Assembly: GCF_022768985.1 (NCBI RefSeq)
Contig: NZ_JALEKL010000015.1
Span: 1-64,000 of the forward strand
Origin: Methanosphaera sp.
GTDB lineage: Archaea; Methanobacteriota; Methanobacteria; Methanobacteriales; Methanobacteriaceae
Direction: 5' to 3'
DNA length: 64,000 bases
Shown in pieces: positions 1 through 8,210 of this stretch. The position numbers and the translations under genes were made by a program. The notes under the pieces are model-generated. The model saw nothing but the letters and a program-made list of their open reading frames with translations. It ran no database searches and was not told where the DNA came from. The first letter of the stretch is position 1. The number at the start of each line of letters is the position of its first letter.

Positions 1-1
1 T

Positions 2-1141
2 AGTAGTATTAATGAACGTACAAAGTCACTTAATGGTATTGTTAACTTAATTAATGATGTTAATTTTAAGTCTGATGATGGTAAGGATATTCTTGGTGAA
101 ATTTATGAATATCTTATTGGTCAGTTTGCAGCAAATGCTGGTAAGAAAGGTGGAGAATTCTATACACCACACCAGGTAAGTAATATTTTAGCAAAGATTG
201 TTACAAGTGATGTTGATGCAAATGATGAAGCTTTCTATGTATATGATCCTACTATGGGTTCTGGTTCTCTTCTTTTAACTGTAGGACAACAACTTGATTG
301 TGATGTTCCAATTAAGTATTATGGTCAGGAGAAAAATACCACTACATACAACCTTGCACGTATGAATCTTATGATGCACGATGTATCATATAAAAATATG
401 GATCTTAGTAATGCAGATACTCTAGAGTCTGACTGGCCTAATGGAATTGATGAAAATTGTATTGATCAGCCACGTGTATTTGATGCTATTGTTGCAAATC
501 CACCATATTCTCAGAAGTGGGATAATGATTCATCAAAACTTAAAGATCCAAGATTTTCAGATTATGGAAAGCTTGCACCTAAAAGTCGTGCAGATTATGC
601 ATTCCTTCTTCATAGTCTTTATCACTTAAATGAAACAGGTACAATGGCAATTATTCTACCTCATGGTGTACTCTTCCGTGGAGGAGCAGAAGAGAAAATT
701 AGAAAAACTCTTATTGAAAAAAATTATCTTGACACTGTTCTTGGTGTTCCTGCAAATTTATTCTATGGTACAAGTATTCCTACTGTTATTCTTGTTCTTA
801 GAAAAAATAGGCAAAATCGTGACATCTTATTTATTGATGCAAGTAAGGAATTTAAGAAAGGTAAAAATCAGAATGAACTAACAGATGAACATATTGATAA
901 GATCATAAAAACATACAAGGATAGATGTGATGTTGATAAGTATGCTCATGTTGCAAGCTTTGATGAAATTGAGGAAAATGATTTTAACTTAAATATTCCA
1001 CGTTATGTTGATACATTTGAAGAGGAAGAACCTATTGATCTTGATGAGGTTTTAGCAAATCTTAAAGAGGATGATGAAAAGATTGCAAAACTTGAAGATG
1101 AAATTAATGAACAACTAAAAATACTTGGAGTAATAAAATAA
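2..1141 (+). CDS. hsdM: Type I restriction-modification DNA methyltransferase subunit M (5' end outside window)
   Basis: This is the C-terminal ~379 residues of an N6-adenine DNA methylase of the HsdM family. The open frame runs in from the window edge, so the N-terminal helical domain is missing. Visible motifs are GEFYTPHQV (about residues 49-57), the SAM-binding loop DPTMGSGSLL (about 82-91) and the catalytic NPPY (about 166-169), in the order usual for the family. The tail (last ~40 residues) is acidic and predicted coiled coil, as expected for contact with a specificity subunit. HsdM transfers methyl from SAM to adenine and works with HsdS, and with HsdR for cleavage. An unrelated-looking gene follows 19 bases later where hsdS would usually sit. 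An internal ATG at 254 falls inside the SAM motif and cannot be the true start. Confidence 0.95.
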   Translation, partial: SSINERTKSLNGIVNLINDVNFKSDDGKDILGEIYEYLIGQFAANAGKKGGEFYTPHQVSNILAKIVTSDVDANDEAFYVYDPTMGSGSLLLTVGQQLDCDVPIKYYGQEKNTTTYNLARMNLMMHDVSYKNMDLSNADTLESDWPNGIDENCIDQPRVFDAIVANPPYSQKWDNDSSKLKDPRFSDYGKLAPKSRADYAFLLHSLYHLNETGTMAIILPHGVLFRGGAEEKIRKTLIEKNYLDTVLGVPANLFYGTSIPTVILVLRKNRQNRDILFIDASKEFKKGKNQNELTDEHIDKIIKTYKDRCDVDKYAHVASFDEIEENDFNLNIPRYVDTFEEEEPIDLDEVLANLKEDDEKIAKLEDEINEQLKILGVIK

Positions 1142-1160
1142 TTTGAGGAGTGTGTTATAT

Positions 1161-1799
1161 TTGGCAGATAGTTTAAAACTTGTATTAAAATGTATTGATA
1201 AGGATGGTTTTGGTAATCTTTATGCATTAAATCAGAAATTAGATGATGAAACACTTGAAACAGTTAAGGATTACTTCCATAACTACCAGCTTGAGGATTA
1301 TAAGGATATTATGGAAATTGAGGGAAATCCTCGGGGTTGGATGTGTAAGGAATGTGATGTTGCTAAAGTTGAGGAAATTCTTGGAATTACTGACACTATT
1401 CAGAAACAAAAAGATACAATGGAAGCTCGTCAAAAAGAGGCAGATAAGCTTCGTGAAGTTAAAAATAAGGCAATGGATGAAATTGAAGCTGCATTTGCCG
1501 GTGCTATGCGTCCATCTAAATTCCTTAAAAAATTACTTAAAAAAGCTGATGTTGTATATGATCCACAGGATGTTTATTATACAGATCATGATGTAGGTGA
1601 AGGTCAGCTTTTCATTATTGATTATTCTGGTGGTTATATCTGGTATATTATTAATAATGGTCGTAAAGATGATGATTATGCACTTAATAATATTAAAACT
1701 GATGGGAAAGGTGCTGTTGGTTTTAGAGTAGAGTATTCAGACCATCTTCATGATCTTATTAAGATTGTTTCAAATGAAAATATCTATAAGGGTAAATAG
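1161..1799 (+). CDS. Unrecognised protein in the hsdM operon
   Basis: A 212-residue protein that I do not recognise. I chose TTG at 1161 because GAGGAG at 1145-1150 sits 10 bases upstream; a TTG at 1143 would overlap that ribosome-binding site. The N-terminal third is acidic and mixed. Residues ~75-110 (starting near TDTIQKQKD) are strongly charged and look like a coiled coil. The C-terminal third has alternating aromatic/hydrophobic strands (DYSGGYIWYIIN). The gene starts 19 bases after hsdM and is presumably co-transcribed. It lacks the two target-recognition domains of an HsdS (normally ~400 residues), so it is either an accessory protein or a very divergent subunit. Composition matches its neighbours. 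Confidence 0.7.
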   Translation: MADSLKLVLKCIDKDGFGNLYALNQKLDDETLETVKDYFHNYQLEDYKDIMEIEGNPRGWMCKECDVAKVEEILGITDTIQKQKDTMEARQKEADKLREVKNKAMDEIEAAFAGAMRPSKFLKKLLKKADVVYDPQDVYYTDHDVGEGQLFIIDYSGGYIWYIINNGRKDDDYALNNIKTDGKGAVGFRVEYSDHLHDLIKIVSNENIYKGK

Positions 1800-1950
1800 A
1801 TACTTCTATCCCTTATTCTACTTTTTTTTATATTACTACTATTTTGTGAATTAAATACTTTTTTTTACTACTAGTTATAAATGTATATATTAATTATTCA
1901 AATAAATTATAAAATTTTTTTTTAATTTATTATTTAGGGGAAAATTTTTT

Positions 1951-2760
1951 ATGACTGATATTATTAAAAGAGCTGATGGTGAAGGTAAGATCTATTCAAT
2001 AGATCCTAACAGTGAAAATAAAGTTTACAGTATGTCAATAGTTGAGATGCTTAAACAACATTATATGTACTTATATGATAGTATAATTGATGAGAAATAT
2101 AAAATTTATGAAGATGAAGAATGTATGCTATTTAAGGAAATTGTACATATAGATGAAGTGGTAGGTTTTAGTGCATATAAAGGATCTGATGTTAACCAAA
2201 CACAAACACTTGTACTTCAACATATCTATGTACTTCCAGAATATCGTGGAAATAATCTACTCATGAAAGATATCTATGATACAATATCACTAGGACGATA
2301 CGTTTCAATTGAACTACCAACACATTTCATGGTAAATTCACTAATTGAAGCAGGTGTTGCAAAAGTATTTGACGATCGTTTTGTAATAAGTAAAGTACCA
2401 TTTTCTGCACCACTACATAACTTCTCAGAAGAAGAAAAACAACATCTTAAAAAGGAATATAACATTCCAGATCCAACAGGAATTAGTCGTGAATCATCAA
2501 TATATGATCTTAAATATTCAGCTATTGTATGTCCACCATTTGATGGATCAACACGTGCATATAATCCAGAAGATCCAACAACTAAGGCAGTTGAAGATGG
2601 ATATATAAGCCAACCACTAGATGTTGATAATACCTACTTTGATGCTCAAAAAATAAGAGATGAAGATGGCGAACAATATACAAGCCAGTATTTTAAAAGA
2701 CTTCAAGATACACTTCAAAATAACAATGAAGCAATACATGAATTCTTAAATGAAGAATAA
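1951..2760 (+). CDS. GNAT-like N-acetyltransferase domain protein, function unknown
   Basis: A 269-residue protein with ATG start preceded by AGGGG about 10 bases upstream. The first ~150 residues resemble a GNAT fold: a strand VVGFSAYKG, a strand LVLQHIYVLPEYRG followed by a helix (NNLLMKDIYDTI). The segment LPEYRGNNLL is in the place of the acetyl-CoA pyrophosphate loop (typically R/Q-x-x-G-x-G/A), though the second glycine is lost. The C-terminal ~110 residues are polar with a repeated NPEDPTT/DVDNTYFD flavour and no motif I know. It follows the hsdM pair on the same strand after 151 AT-rich bases and probably has its own promoter. Substrate unknown. Confidence 0.55.
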   Translation: MTDIIKRADGEGKIYSIDPNSENKVYSMSIVEMLKQHYMYLYDSIIDEKYKIYEDEECMLFKEIVHIDEVVGFSAYKGSDVNQTQTLVLQHIYVLPEYRGNNLLMKDIYDTISLGRYVSIELPTHFMVNSLIEAGVAKVFDDRFVISKVPFSAPLHNFSEEEKQHLKKEYNIPDPTGISRESSIYDLKYSAIVCPPFDGSTRAYNPEDPTTKAVEDGYISQPLDVDNTYFDAQKIRDEDGEQYTSQYFKRLQDTLQNNNEAIHEFLNEE

Positions 2761-2779
2761 ATAAAAAAAAATAGTTTAA

Positions 2780-2866
2780 ATGTTGGAAGTATTTAGTAAA
2801 TTTAAGTAGTAGCATCTTCCAACATCTAATTAAATTAAAATCTTACTACTACCCTTTTCTTTTTTT
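2780..2866 (+). terminator. Hairpin with possible pseudoknot, then T-tract, after the GNAT-like gene
   Basis: Perfect 10-bp inverted repeat ATGTTGGAAG (2780-2789) / CTTCCAACAT (2816-2825). Its loop contains GTAGTAG (2806-2812), complementary to CTACTAC (2846-2852), giving a possible H-type pseudoknot. CCTTTTCTTTTTTT follows at 2853-2866. It lies between convergent genes and most simply acts as a transcription end signal. Confidence 0.5.
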
Positions 2867-2899
2867 ATTATTACAAGTTTTTTTTTCTTAGTCTATATT

Positions 2900-4870
2900 T
2901 CATCTTTGTGAGGTGAATTTTTCAATATTATCTAATGATCCTTTAAAGATTATCACATCATCACAGCGGAGATTGAATGAATCATCAATTTTATGAATAA
3001 TTTTCTTATCACGAATAACAGATATAGCACTAAGATTAAAGTCACTAAATTTGAAATCACCAAGATTTTCCTGACAATCTACACAGGTAGATTCAAGATA
3101 TTCACCATCAGGTGTTTCAATAAAGTTACTATTCACATCACTAAAGCTTCTAAGTGTTGTGTAATGATCGCCTCTAAGTTCTTGAAGCAAGTCATTTACA
3201 TCTTCAAGATCCTTATCATAATAGTCCATAATAAGACGGAACATCATAATACTTGTCTCAAATTCCTCAGGTATTACTTCATCTGCACCAGCATCATATA
3301 ATTCATTAACATTTTTCACATACTTTGTACGTACAATTACATGAATATTAGGATTAAGTCTTTTTGCTGCATCTACAATCTGGATAAGATGATCAGATAC
3401 AGATGTTGCAACAACAAGTACATTTGCAGATTTAACCTTTAATTCTTCAAGTACACTTTCTGAAAATCCATCACCATATATTATTGGTATGTTATTAAGT
3501 TGTCCTTTTTCAACAACTATAGGATCATTATCAACACAGATATATGGAACATCCATTTGCTGACATGAATATGCAATGTTTCGTCCTGTAAGACCATAAC
3601 CTACAACTATTGTATGGTTTTCAAGGTCATCTGATATTTCATCATCAACAGTTTTAATTTCCTTAATTTCCTCACAACTTTTACCTTTAAGTTTAAGTTT
3701 ATGATCTGCTTTTTTAAAGTATGGTATTTTCATAAGCATGTCACATACTGCTGGTGCATACTTTGTAAGTAGTGGTGTTAGTGACATTGTAATTATGCTT
3801 ATTGTAAGGAATGTTGTAAATAATTCACTGCTTATTATTCCATAGCTTATTCCTTCACGTGCAAGTACAAATGAAAATTCCCCAATTTGGCTTAGTAGTA
3901 TCGATATTGTAACTGTTGTATCAAGTGATAATTTAAGTGCACGTCCTGTGAGGAATGTTGCAATAAATTTAATTGCAATAATAAGAAGTGCCATTGCAAC
4001 AATAATTACTATGTTTGATATGAAGTAATGTATGTCAATTAAAAATCCTATTGATATGAAAAATAGGCTCATAAATACATCCTGGAATGGTTGAATATAG
4101 CCTAGTGTCTGGTGGCTGAACTCTGTATTTGATATGATAAGTCCTGCAATAAATGCTCCAAGTTCTGGTGAAATTCCTAGATTTGATGTTGCAAATGTTG
4201 TACCAAGACATATGAATAATATGAGAAGCATAAATAAGTCACGATTCTTTGTTGATGCTGCCTCTTTAAGTGCATATGGTACGATATATTTACCCATTGC
4301 AACTATTATAATAACAAGTCCTAAGACATTTAGCAATGTTCTTGGAAGTGTTGAAATATCAATACTTTGTCCACCAAGAAGTGGTGTGAAAAGAAGTACT
4401 AATATAACTGCAATGTCCTGGAATATAAGAATACCCAGTGTAACTTTACCTTTAAGTGTATGGTTTAAACCATTTTTCTGTATTATCTTCATAACAATAG
4501 CTGTACTGCTGAAACATATTAAAAATCCCATGAAGATTGCACTATTAAGTGGGAATCCTAGGATAAATGTTATAACTGCTACTATTATTGTGGTTATTAA
4601 AACTTGTAGTACTCCACCAATTAAAGCATAATGTTTAATGGATGAAAACTTCTCTATTGAAAATTCAAGACCTATAATGAACAATAGAAATATTACACCT
4701 AATTCTGAAATTGCACTAATTAGATCTGTTGAATGCATAAAGAAATTTAATATTATACCAGTTAAAAATAAGCCTATCATGGATGGAAGTTTAAGTTTAT
4801 TAAATATTAGTAATACTATGACTGCTGTTATAAGTACAACAGACATTAGTTTTAGTAGTTCTAAGTCCAT
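2900..4870 (-). CDS. CPA2-family cation:proton antiporter with TrkA-N and TrkA-C domains
   Basis: A 656-residue integral membrane antiporter of the KefB/NapA (CPA2) family, exchanging Na+ or K+ for H+ across the cytoplasmic membrane. Residues ~1-395 hold about 12-13 hydrophobic helices typical of the Na_H_Exchanger domain, with FIIGLEF and GAFIAGLIIS segments. A Rossmann TrkA-N (RCK) domain begins near residue 415 (HTIVVGYGLTG, GxGxxG). A TrkA-C domain occupies about 590-656. Full length for the family. The start ATG at 4870 has GGATGA upstream. It is monocistronic, convergent with the GNAT-like gene. The RCK half implies gating by a nucleotide or ion ligand. Confidence 0.93.
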   Translation of the reverse strand: MDLELLKLMSVVLITAVIVLLIFNKLKLPSMIGLFLTGIILNFFMHSTDLISAISELGVIFLLFIIGLEFSIEKFSSIKHYALIGGVLQVLITTIIVAVITFILGFPLNSAIFMGFLICFSSTAIVMKIIQKNGLNHTLKGKVTLGILIFQDIAVILVLLFTPLLGGQSIDISTLPRTLLNVLGLVIIIVAMGKYIVPYALKEAASTKNRDLFMLLILFICLGTTFATSNLGISPELGAFIAGLIISNTEFSHQTLGYIQPFQDVFMSLFFISIGFLIDIHYFISNIVIIVAMALLIIAIKFIATFLTGRALKLSLDTTVTISILLSQIGEFSFVLAREGISYGIISSELFTTFLTISIITMSLTPLLTKYAPAVCDMLMKIPYFKKADHKLKLKGKSCEEIKEIKTVDDEISDDLENHTIVVGYGLTGRNIAYSCQQMDVPYICVDNDPIVVEKGQLNNIPIIYGDGFSESVLEELKVKSANVLVVATSVSDHLIQIVDAAKRLNPNIHVIVRTKYVKNVNELYDAGADEVIPEEFETSIMMFRLIMDYYDKDLEDVNDLLQELRGDHYTTLRSFSDVNSNFIETPDGEYLESTCVDCQENLGDFKFSDFNLSAISVIRDKKIIHKIDDSFNLRCDDVIIFKGSLDNIEKFTSQR

Positions 4871-5061
4871 GTTATTTCATCCGTAAAATAATAATTTCTC
4901 TATATTTTTAGTTAATTTTACTATGTACTATTTATGTTATTAGTTTTTTAAAAAACTTTTTAAATATAGTTTTAAGAAGTTAGAACTATTATTTTTAAGT
5001 TATATTTATTTAAATTAAATATTGATCAAAAAATATGAAAAAAAAAGAAAAAATGGGGGGA

Positions 5062-5901
5062 TTAAGTGTTGTTGTTTGTTGTGTTATTTTTCACTTTTGA
5101 TGTGGAATTACTAACTGGATCTGGAGCTTCATCAAGTATAGCACCACCAGCTACAGCACCAGTTTGTGCATCAATTTCAACATATCCAACAATTGTACCA
5201 CCTTTAATGAAGTTATAAAGGTAATAAGTTTTACCATCGGAAACATCACTTGAATGATATACAGGTGATATACCTTGAAGTACAGGACTACTACTTGCCC
5301 ATTTTTGAGCTTTAACTAATCCTTCAGTTATTGAAATTGTTTTAGTTGTATTATTTCCACTAGGTGTTACGTTTGTACCGTTTGTACCATTTCCACTAGG
5401 TGTTATGTTAGTACCATTTGTACCATTAGCACCTGGTGTTGTATTAGTTCCATTTCCACTACTATTTCCACTACCGTTTCCACTTGGTGTAGTGTTGGTT
5501 CCATTTCCACCTGGTGTTATGTTTCCACTTCCACCACTATGGCCTCCACTACCTTGTGATGATCCACCACTACTGCTACCACTACCTCTTTTAGAACTTT
5601 GCTGTTGTGCAGGATTTACTATTGAATCTACACTATATGCAGGATAGTTATAAGGTAGTTTAAGTGAATTTTGTGAATCTCCAGCACCTTGTGCTTGTTG
5701 TGAATCAGCAACACCTTGAGATTGTTGTGCATCACCTGCACCTTCTGATCCTGATGGATTTACATCACTTTCAACAGGTGTATTTTCAGTTAATGCTTTA
5801 CTAAATGCTGTTACTCCATCTGAAACTTGATCATGATATGTTCCAGTTACAACACCAATAAGAGCAACAACTAAAACTGCTAATATAATCTTATTATCCA
5901 A
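5062..5901 (-). CDS. Secreted or membrane-anchored Gly/Asn/Thr/Ser-rich protein with C-terminal PepSY-like domain
   Basis: A 279-residue exported protein. Residues ~4-22 are a single hydrophobic segment (IILAVLVVALIGVVTG) after a charged start, so a signal peptide or anchor. Residues ~25-85 are Gln/Ser/Gly-rich. Residues ~100-195 are low-complexity repeats of SGNGT/NGTN/TPSG packed with N-x-T/S sequons. The C-terminal ~75 residues form a folded domain with a hydrophobic strand pattern (YYLYNFIKGG, GYVEIDAQTGAV) resembling PepSY-type repeats, followed by another Asn/Thr tail. The sequon density suggests N-glycosylation on the cell surface. No enzymatic motif is visible. Transcribed alone; sense-strand CCCCCC and a long T-tract directly follow the stop codon. 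Confidence 0.75.
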   Translation of the reverse strand: MDNKIILAVLVVALIGVVTGTYHDQVSDGVTAFSKALTENTPVESDVNPSGSEGAGDAQQSQGVADSQQAQGAGDSQNSLKLPYNYPAYSVDSIVNPAQQQSSKRGSGSSSGGSSQGSGGHSGGSGNITPGGNGTNTTPSGNGSGNSSGNGTNTTPGANGTNGTNITPSGNGTNGTNVTPSGNNTTKTISITEGLVKAQKWASSSPVLQGISPVYHSSDVSDGKTYYLYNFIKGGTIVGYVEIDAQTGAVAGGAILDEAPDPVSNSTSKVKNNTTNNNT

Positions 5902-6344
5902 CTTTATACACCCTCCTATTAAATTATATTTTCTAATATAATGTTTTAATTTTTGTTATTTAAATACAATTCTATAATATCTATGTACTAATTTAAGAGA
6001 TTTTAGAAAATAGTTAATTATAAGTTAAATAAGATTTAATAAGATAGTTTTAAGTTCTAGATAAATTTCTAAAAAAAAATAAAATAAGAGAGAGGAGGTC
6101 AAGGGATGGATTAAATCAAGGGTGGTTAAATTTTTTTTATGGATTAAGTTTTTTTTGATATAATTCCTTTTTAAAGTATATTTTTTATATGAATTGTTAT
6201 GGAATAATTATTTCAAGTTATTGCCTGATTTGAAATAAAAAAATATTTTCTAATACTTATTAGAAATAATGTGTGGGGTTATAAGAAACCCCGTTGGTTA
6301 TGAAACCATTATAGTAGAAAGGGATTTTATAGGAGGTAAAGCCC
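5902..6344. other. Intergenic region between glnK and the secreted-protein gene
   Basis: No gene is supported in these 443 AT-rich bases. It holds the hairpins annotated at 6247-6308 and two tandem G-rich blocks at 6111-6129 (GGGATGGATTAA then GGGTGGTTAA on the + strand). The second is the exact form of an element that recurs after other leftward genes. The promoter of the secreted-protein gene should lie in 5920-6060. Confidence 0.6.
6247..6308 (-). terminator. Cluster of three hairpins downstream of glnK
   Basis: Read in the glnK direction: a small stem TGGTT/AACCA (6295-6299 with 6304-6308), then GGGGTT/AACCCC (6275-6280 with 6287-6292), then a 9-bp stem TTTCTAATA/TATTAGAAA (6247-6255 with 6258-6266) followed by ATATTTTTTT. 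It begins about 37 bases after the glnK stop. Probably terminates the amt-glnK message. Confidence 0.6.
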
Positions 6345-6683
6345 CTAGATAGCTTTATCTCCCACTTCACCAGTTCTAATTCTTACTACTTGTTCAACAT
6401 CTGTTACGAAGATCTTACCGTCTCCAACATGTCCTGTTTTTGCTGCTTCTACTATTGCATCAATTACACTTTGAACATTATCAGATGATACTACGATTTC
6501 AATCTTCACTTTTGGTAGTAAGTCAATTCTGTATTTTGTTCCACGGTAGCTTTCTTCAACTCCTAGCTGATTTCCTCTACCTTTTACATCTGTAATTGTA
6601 ATTCCGTTACAATTAATTTTTTCTAGTGCAGTTTTCACTGCATCTAATCTTTCGTTTCTTATTATGGCTGTGATTCGTTTCAT
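6345..6683 (-). CDS. glnK: PII nitrogen regulatory protein GlnK
   Basis: A 112-residue PII signal protein, full length. The T-loop carries YRGTKY at residues 46-51, with Tyr51 in the classical modification position, and the B-loop GHVGDGKIF is at 84-92 for ATP/ADP and 2-oxoglutarate binding. In this family GlnK senses energy and 2-oxoglutarate and blocks the AmtB channel by inserting T-loops. The gene follows amtB by 21 bases on the same strand, the usual amtB-glnK pair, and should share its NrpR-type control. ATG start with AAGGATTTGAT upstream. Confidence 0.97.
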   Translation of the reverse strand: MKRITAIIRNERLDAVKTALEKINCNGITITDVKGRGNQLGVEESYRGTKYRIDLLPKVKIEIVVSSDNVQSVIDAIVEAAKTGHVGDGKIFVTDVEQVVRIRTGEVGDKAI

Positions 6684-6704
6684 GATAAATCAAATCCTTT
6701 TAAT

Positions 6705-7928
6705 TTATACTCTGTAACCAAGTTCTTCATGTTCGTTAACATCAAGACCTTCGATTTCACTTTTCTCTTCAACTCTAAGTCCCATAGTTTTATCAAGTAC
6801 TTTAGCAATTACATATGTTACTATGAATGAGTATACTGCAACTGCTACAATACTTATTATTTGTATTACGAGTTGATTAGGGTTTCCATATAATAATCCT
6901 GCTGCTCCATTAATTGCTGGACATGCAAATACTCCTGTAAGTATTGCTCCCCATGTTCCTGAAAGACCGTGTACACCGAATGAATCGAGTGCATCGTCGT
7001 ATCCAAATTTTGGTTTGAGGTATGAGATTGCAAAGTAGGATACAAATGATGTTGTAAATCCTATTACTATTGATGCTGCTACATCTACAAATCCTGCTGC
7101 AGGTGTAATTGCTACAAGTCCTGCTACAGCTCCTGTGATTGCACCAAGTACTGTTGGTTTTCCTGTTTTTAATATATCGATTATCATCCAAGATATCATT
7201 GCAGCTGCTGCTGCTGTGTTTGTTGTTATGAATGCGTTTGCTGCAAGTCCATTTGCTCCGAGTGCTGATCCTCCGTTGAATCCGAACCATCCGAACCATA
7301 GGAGTGCTGCACCTATAACTGCATATCCAAGGTTATGTGGAAGTAATCTTGTATCTTTCCTTTTTCCGAGTACCAGTATTAATGCCAGTGCTGCTATACC
7401 TGAGTTAAGGTGTACTACTGCTCCTCCTGCGAAGTCTAATGCTCCGAGTTGCATGAGCCATCCTCCACCCCATACCCAGTGTGCGATTGGTATGTATACG
7501 AGTGTAATCCATATTGCTACAAAAGCAATCCATGCTTTTGCTTTCATTCTTCCTGCTACTGCTCCTGATATTAATGCAACTGTAATTGCTGCAAATGTTG
7601 CTTGGAATACTACGAATAATAGTTCTGGAATTCCTGTATCAGGATGTAACATATCTATTCCGATTCCTTGTAAGAATAGATTTACTGGTGTTCCTATTAG
7701 ACCACCTATCGTTGCCCCGAATGAGAATTGATAACCATAGCAGACCCATATGACTGCTGCGATTGCGAATCCCACTAGTGACATGAACATTGTGTTAAGT
7801 ACATTTTTCTTCTTACTCATTCCACCATAGAATAGAGCTAGTCCTGGAAGTGTCATTAGCATAACTAGTGCTGCTGATATTAAAATCCAGGCTGTATCAC
7901 CTGTGTTTAGTAACGTTTCTGCTACCAC
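6705..7928 (-). CDS. amtB: Ammonium transporter AmtB
   Basis: A 407-residue Amt/Rh-family ammonium channel of the cytoplasmic membrane, full length with about 11 hydrophobic helices. The twin histidines of the conduction pore are visible in [14 protein letters not shown] and [11 protein letters not shown], and the family signature region [10 protein letters not shown] is intact. The start is GTG at 7928, supported by AGGAGG about nine bases upstream. glnK follows at 21 bases. A TATA element at 8108-8116 and a NrpR-type palindrome at 8070-8083 lie upstream, so expression is probably repressed when nitrogen is plentiful. Confidence 0.97.
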   Translation of the reverse strand: MVAETLLNTGDTAWILISAALVMLMTLPGLALFYGGMSKKKNVLNTMFMSLVGFAIAAVIWVCYGYQFSFGATIGGLIGTPVNLFLQGIGIDMLHPDTGIPELLFVVFQATFAAITVALISGAVAGRMKAKAWIAFVAIWITLVYIPIAHWVWGGGWLMQLGALDFAGGAVVHLNSGIAALALILVLGKRKDTRLLPHNLGYAVIGAALLWFGWFGFNGGSALGANGLAANAFITTNTAAAAAMISWMIIDILKTGKPTVLGAITGAVAGLVAITPAAGFVDVAASIVIGFTTSFVSYFAISYLKPKFGYDDALDSFGVHGLSGTWGAILTGVFACPAINGAAGLLYGNPNQLVIQIISIVAVAVYSFIVTYVIAKVLDKTMGLRVEEKSEIEGLDVNEHEELGYRV

Positions 7929-8069
7929 TTATAAATCCTCCTGTTTTATTTAAGATAAGTTAATAAAATTTAATCAAATTTTAATTTTTTCATTTGGTTT
8001 TTCTCTTTTAATGTTGTTTTTTTGTTTTTTGAAAAAATTATTTTTATATTTATTTTTTAATCGGAAGTA

Positions 8070-8083
8070 GGAAATATACTTCC
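8070..8083. promoter_or_regulatory. NrpR-type operator of amtB
   Basis: GGAAATATACTTCC matches the GGAA-N6-TTCC operator established for the methanogen nitrogen repressor NrpR. It starts 25 bases downstream of the TATA element, so it overlaps the expected transcription start, a repressing position. A flanking 8-bp inverted repeat CGGAAGTA/TACTTCCG (8062-8069, 8077-8084) overlaps it. The same 14-mer, inverted, occurs at 31898-31911 before the glutamate synthase operon. Confidence 0.8.
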
Positions 8084-8107
8084 GTTACTAATAGTTTAAT
8101 GTACATA

Positions 8108-8116
8108 CTATATAAA
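8108..8116 (-). promoter_or_regulatory. TATA box of amtB
   Basis: TTTATATAG on the minus strand, preceded by a purine/C-rich BRE-like AAACC. The transcription start is expected near 8085, giving a leader of about 155 bases. Confidence 0.65.
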
Positions 8117-8210
8117 GGTTTCGTATAACTATGAAAAAATAATTAAAAAATAGAAAAATTAAGTAAAAAATAAAAAAAATAAGAAAAAAAGTTAAAATTA
8201 ATTTAACTTT

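Noticed and set aside
4134-4631. Rightward 165-codon frame opposite the antiporter
   Set aside because: Shadow of membrane-protein codons; no start signal.
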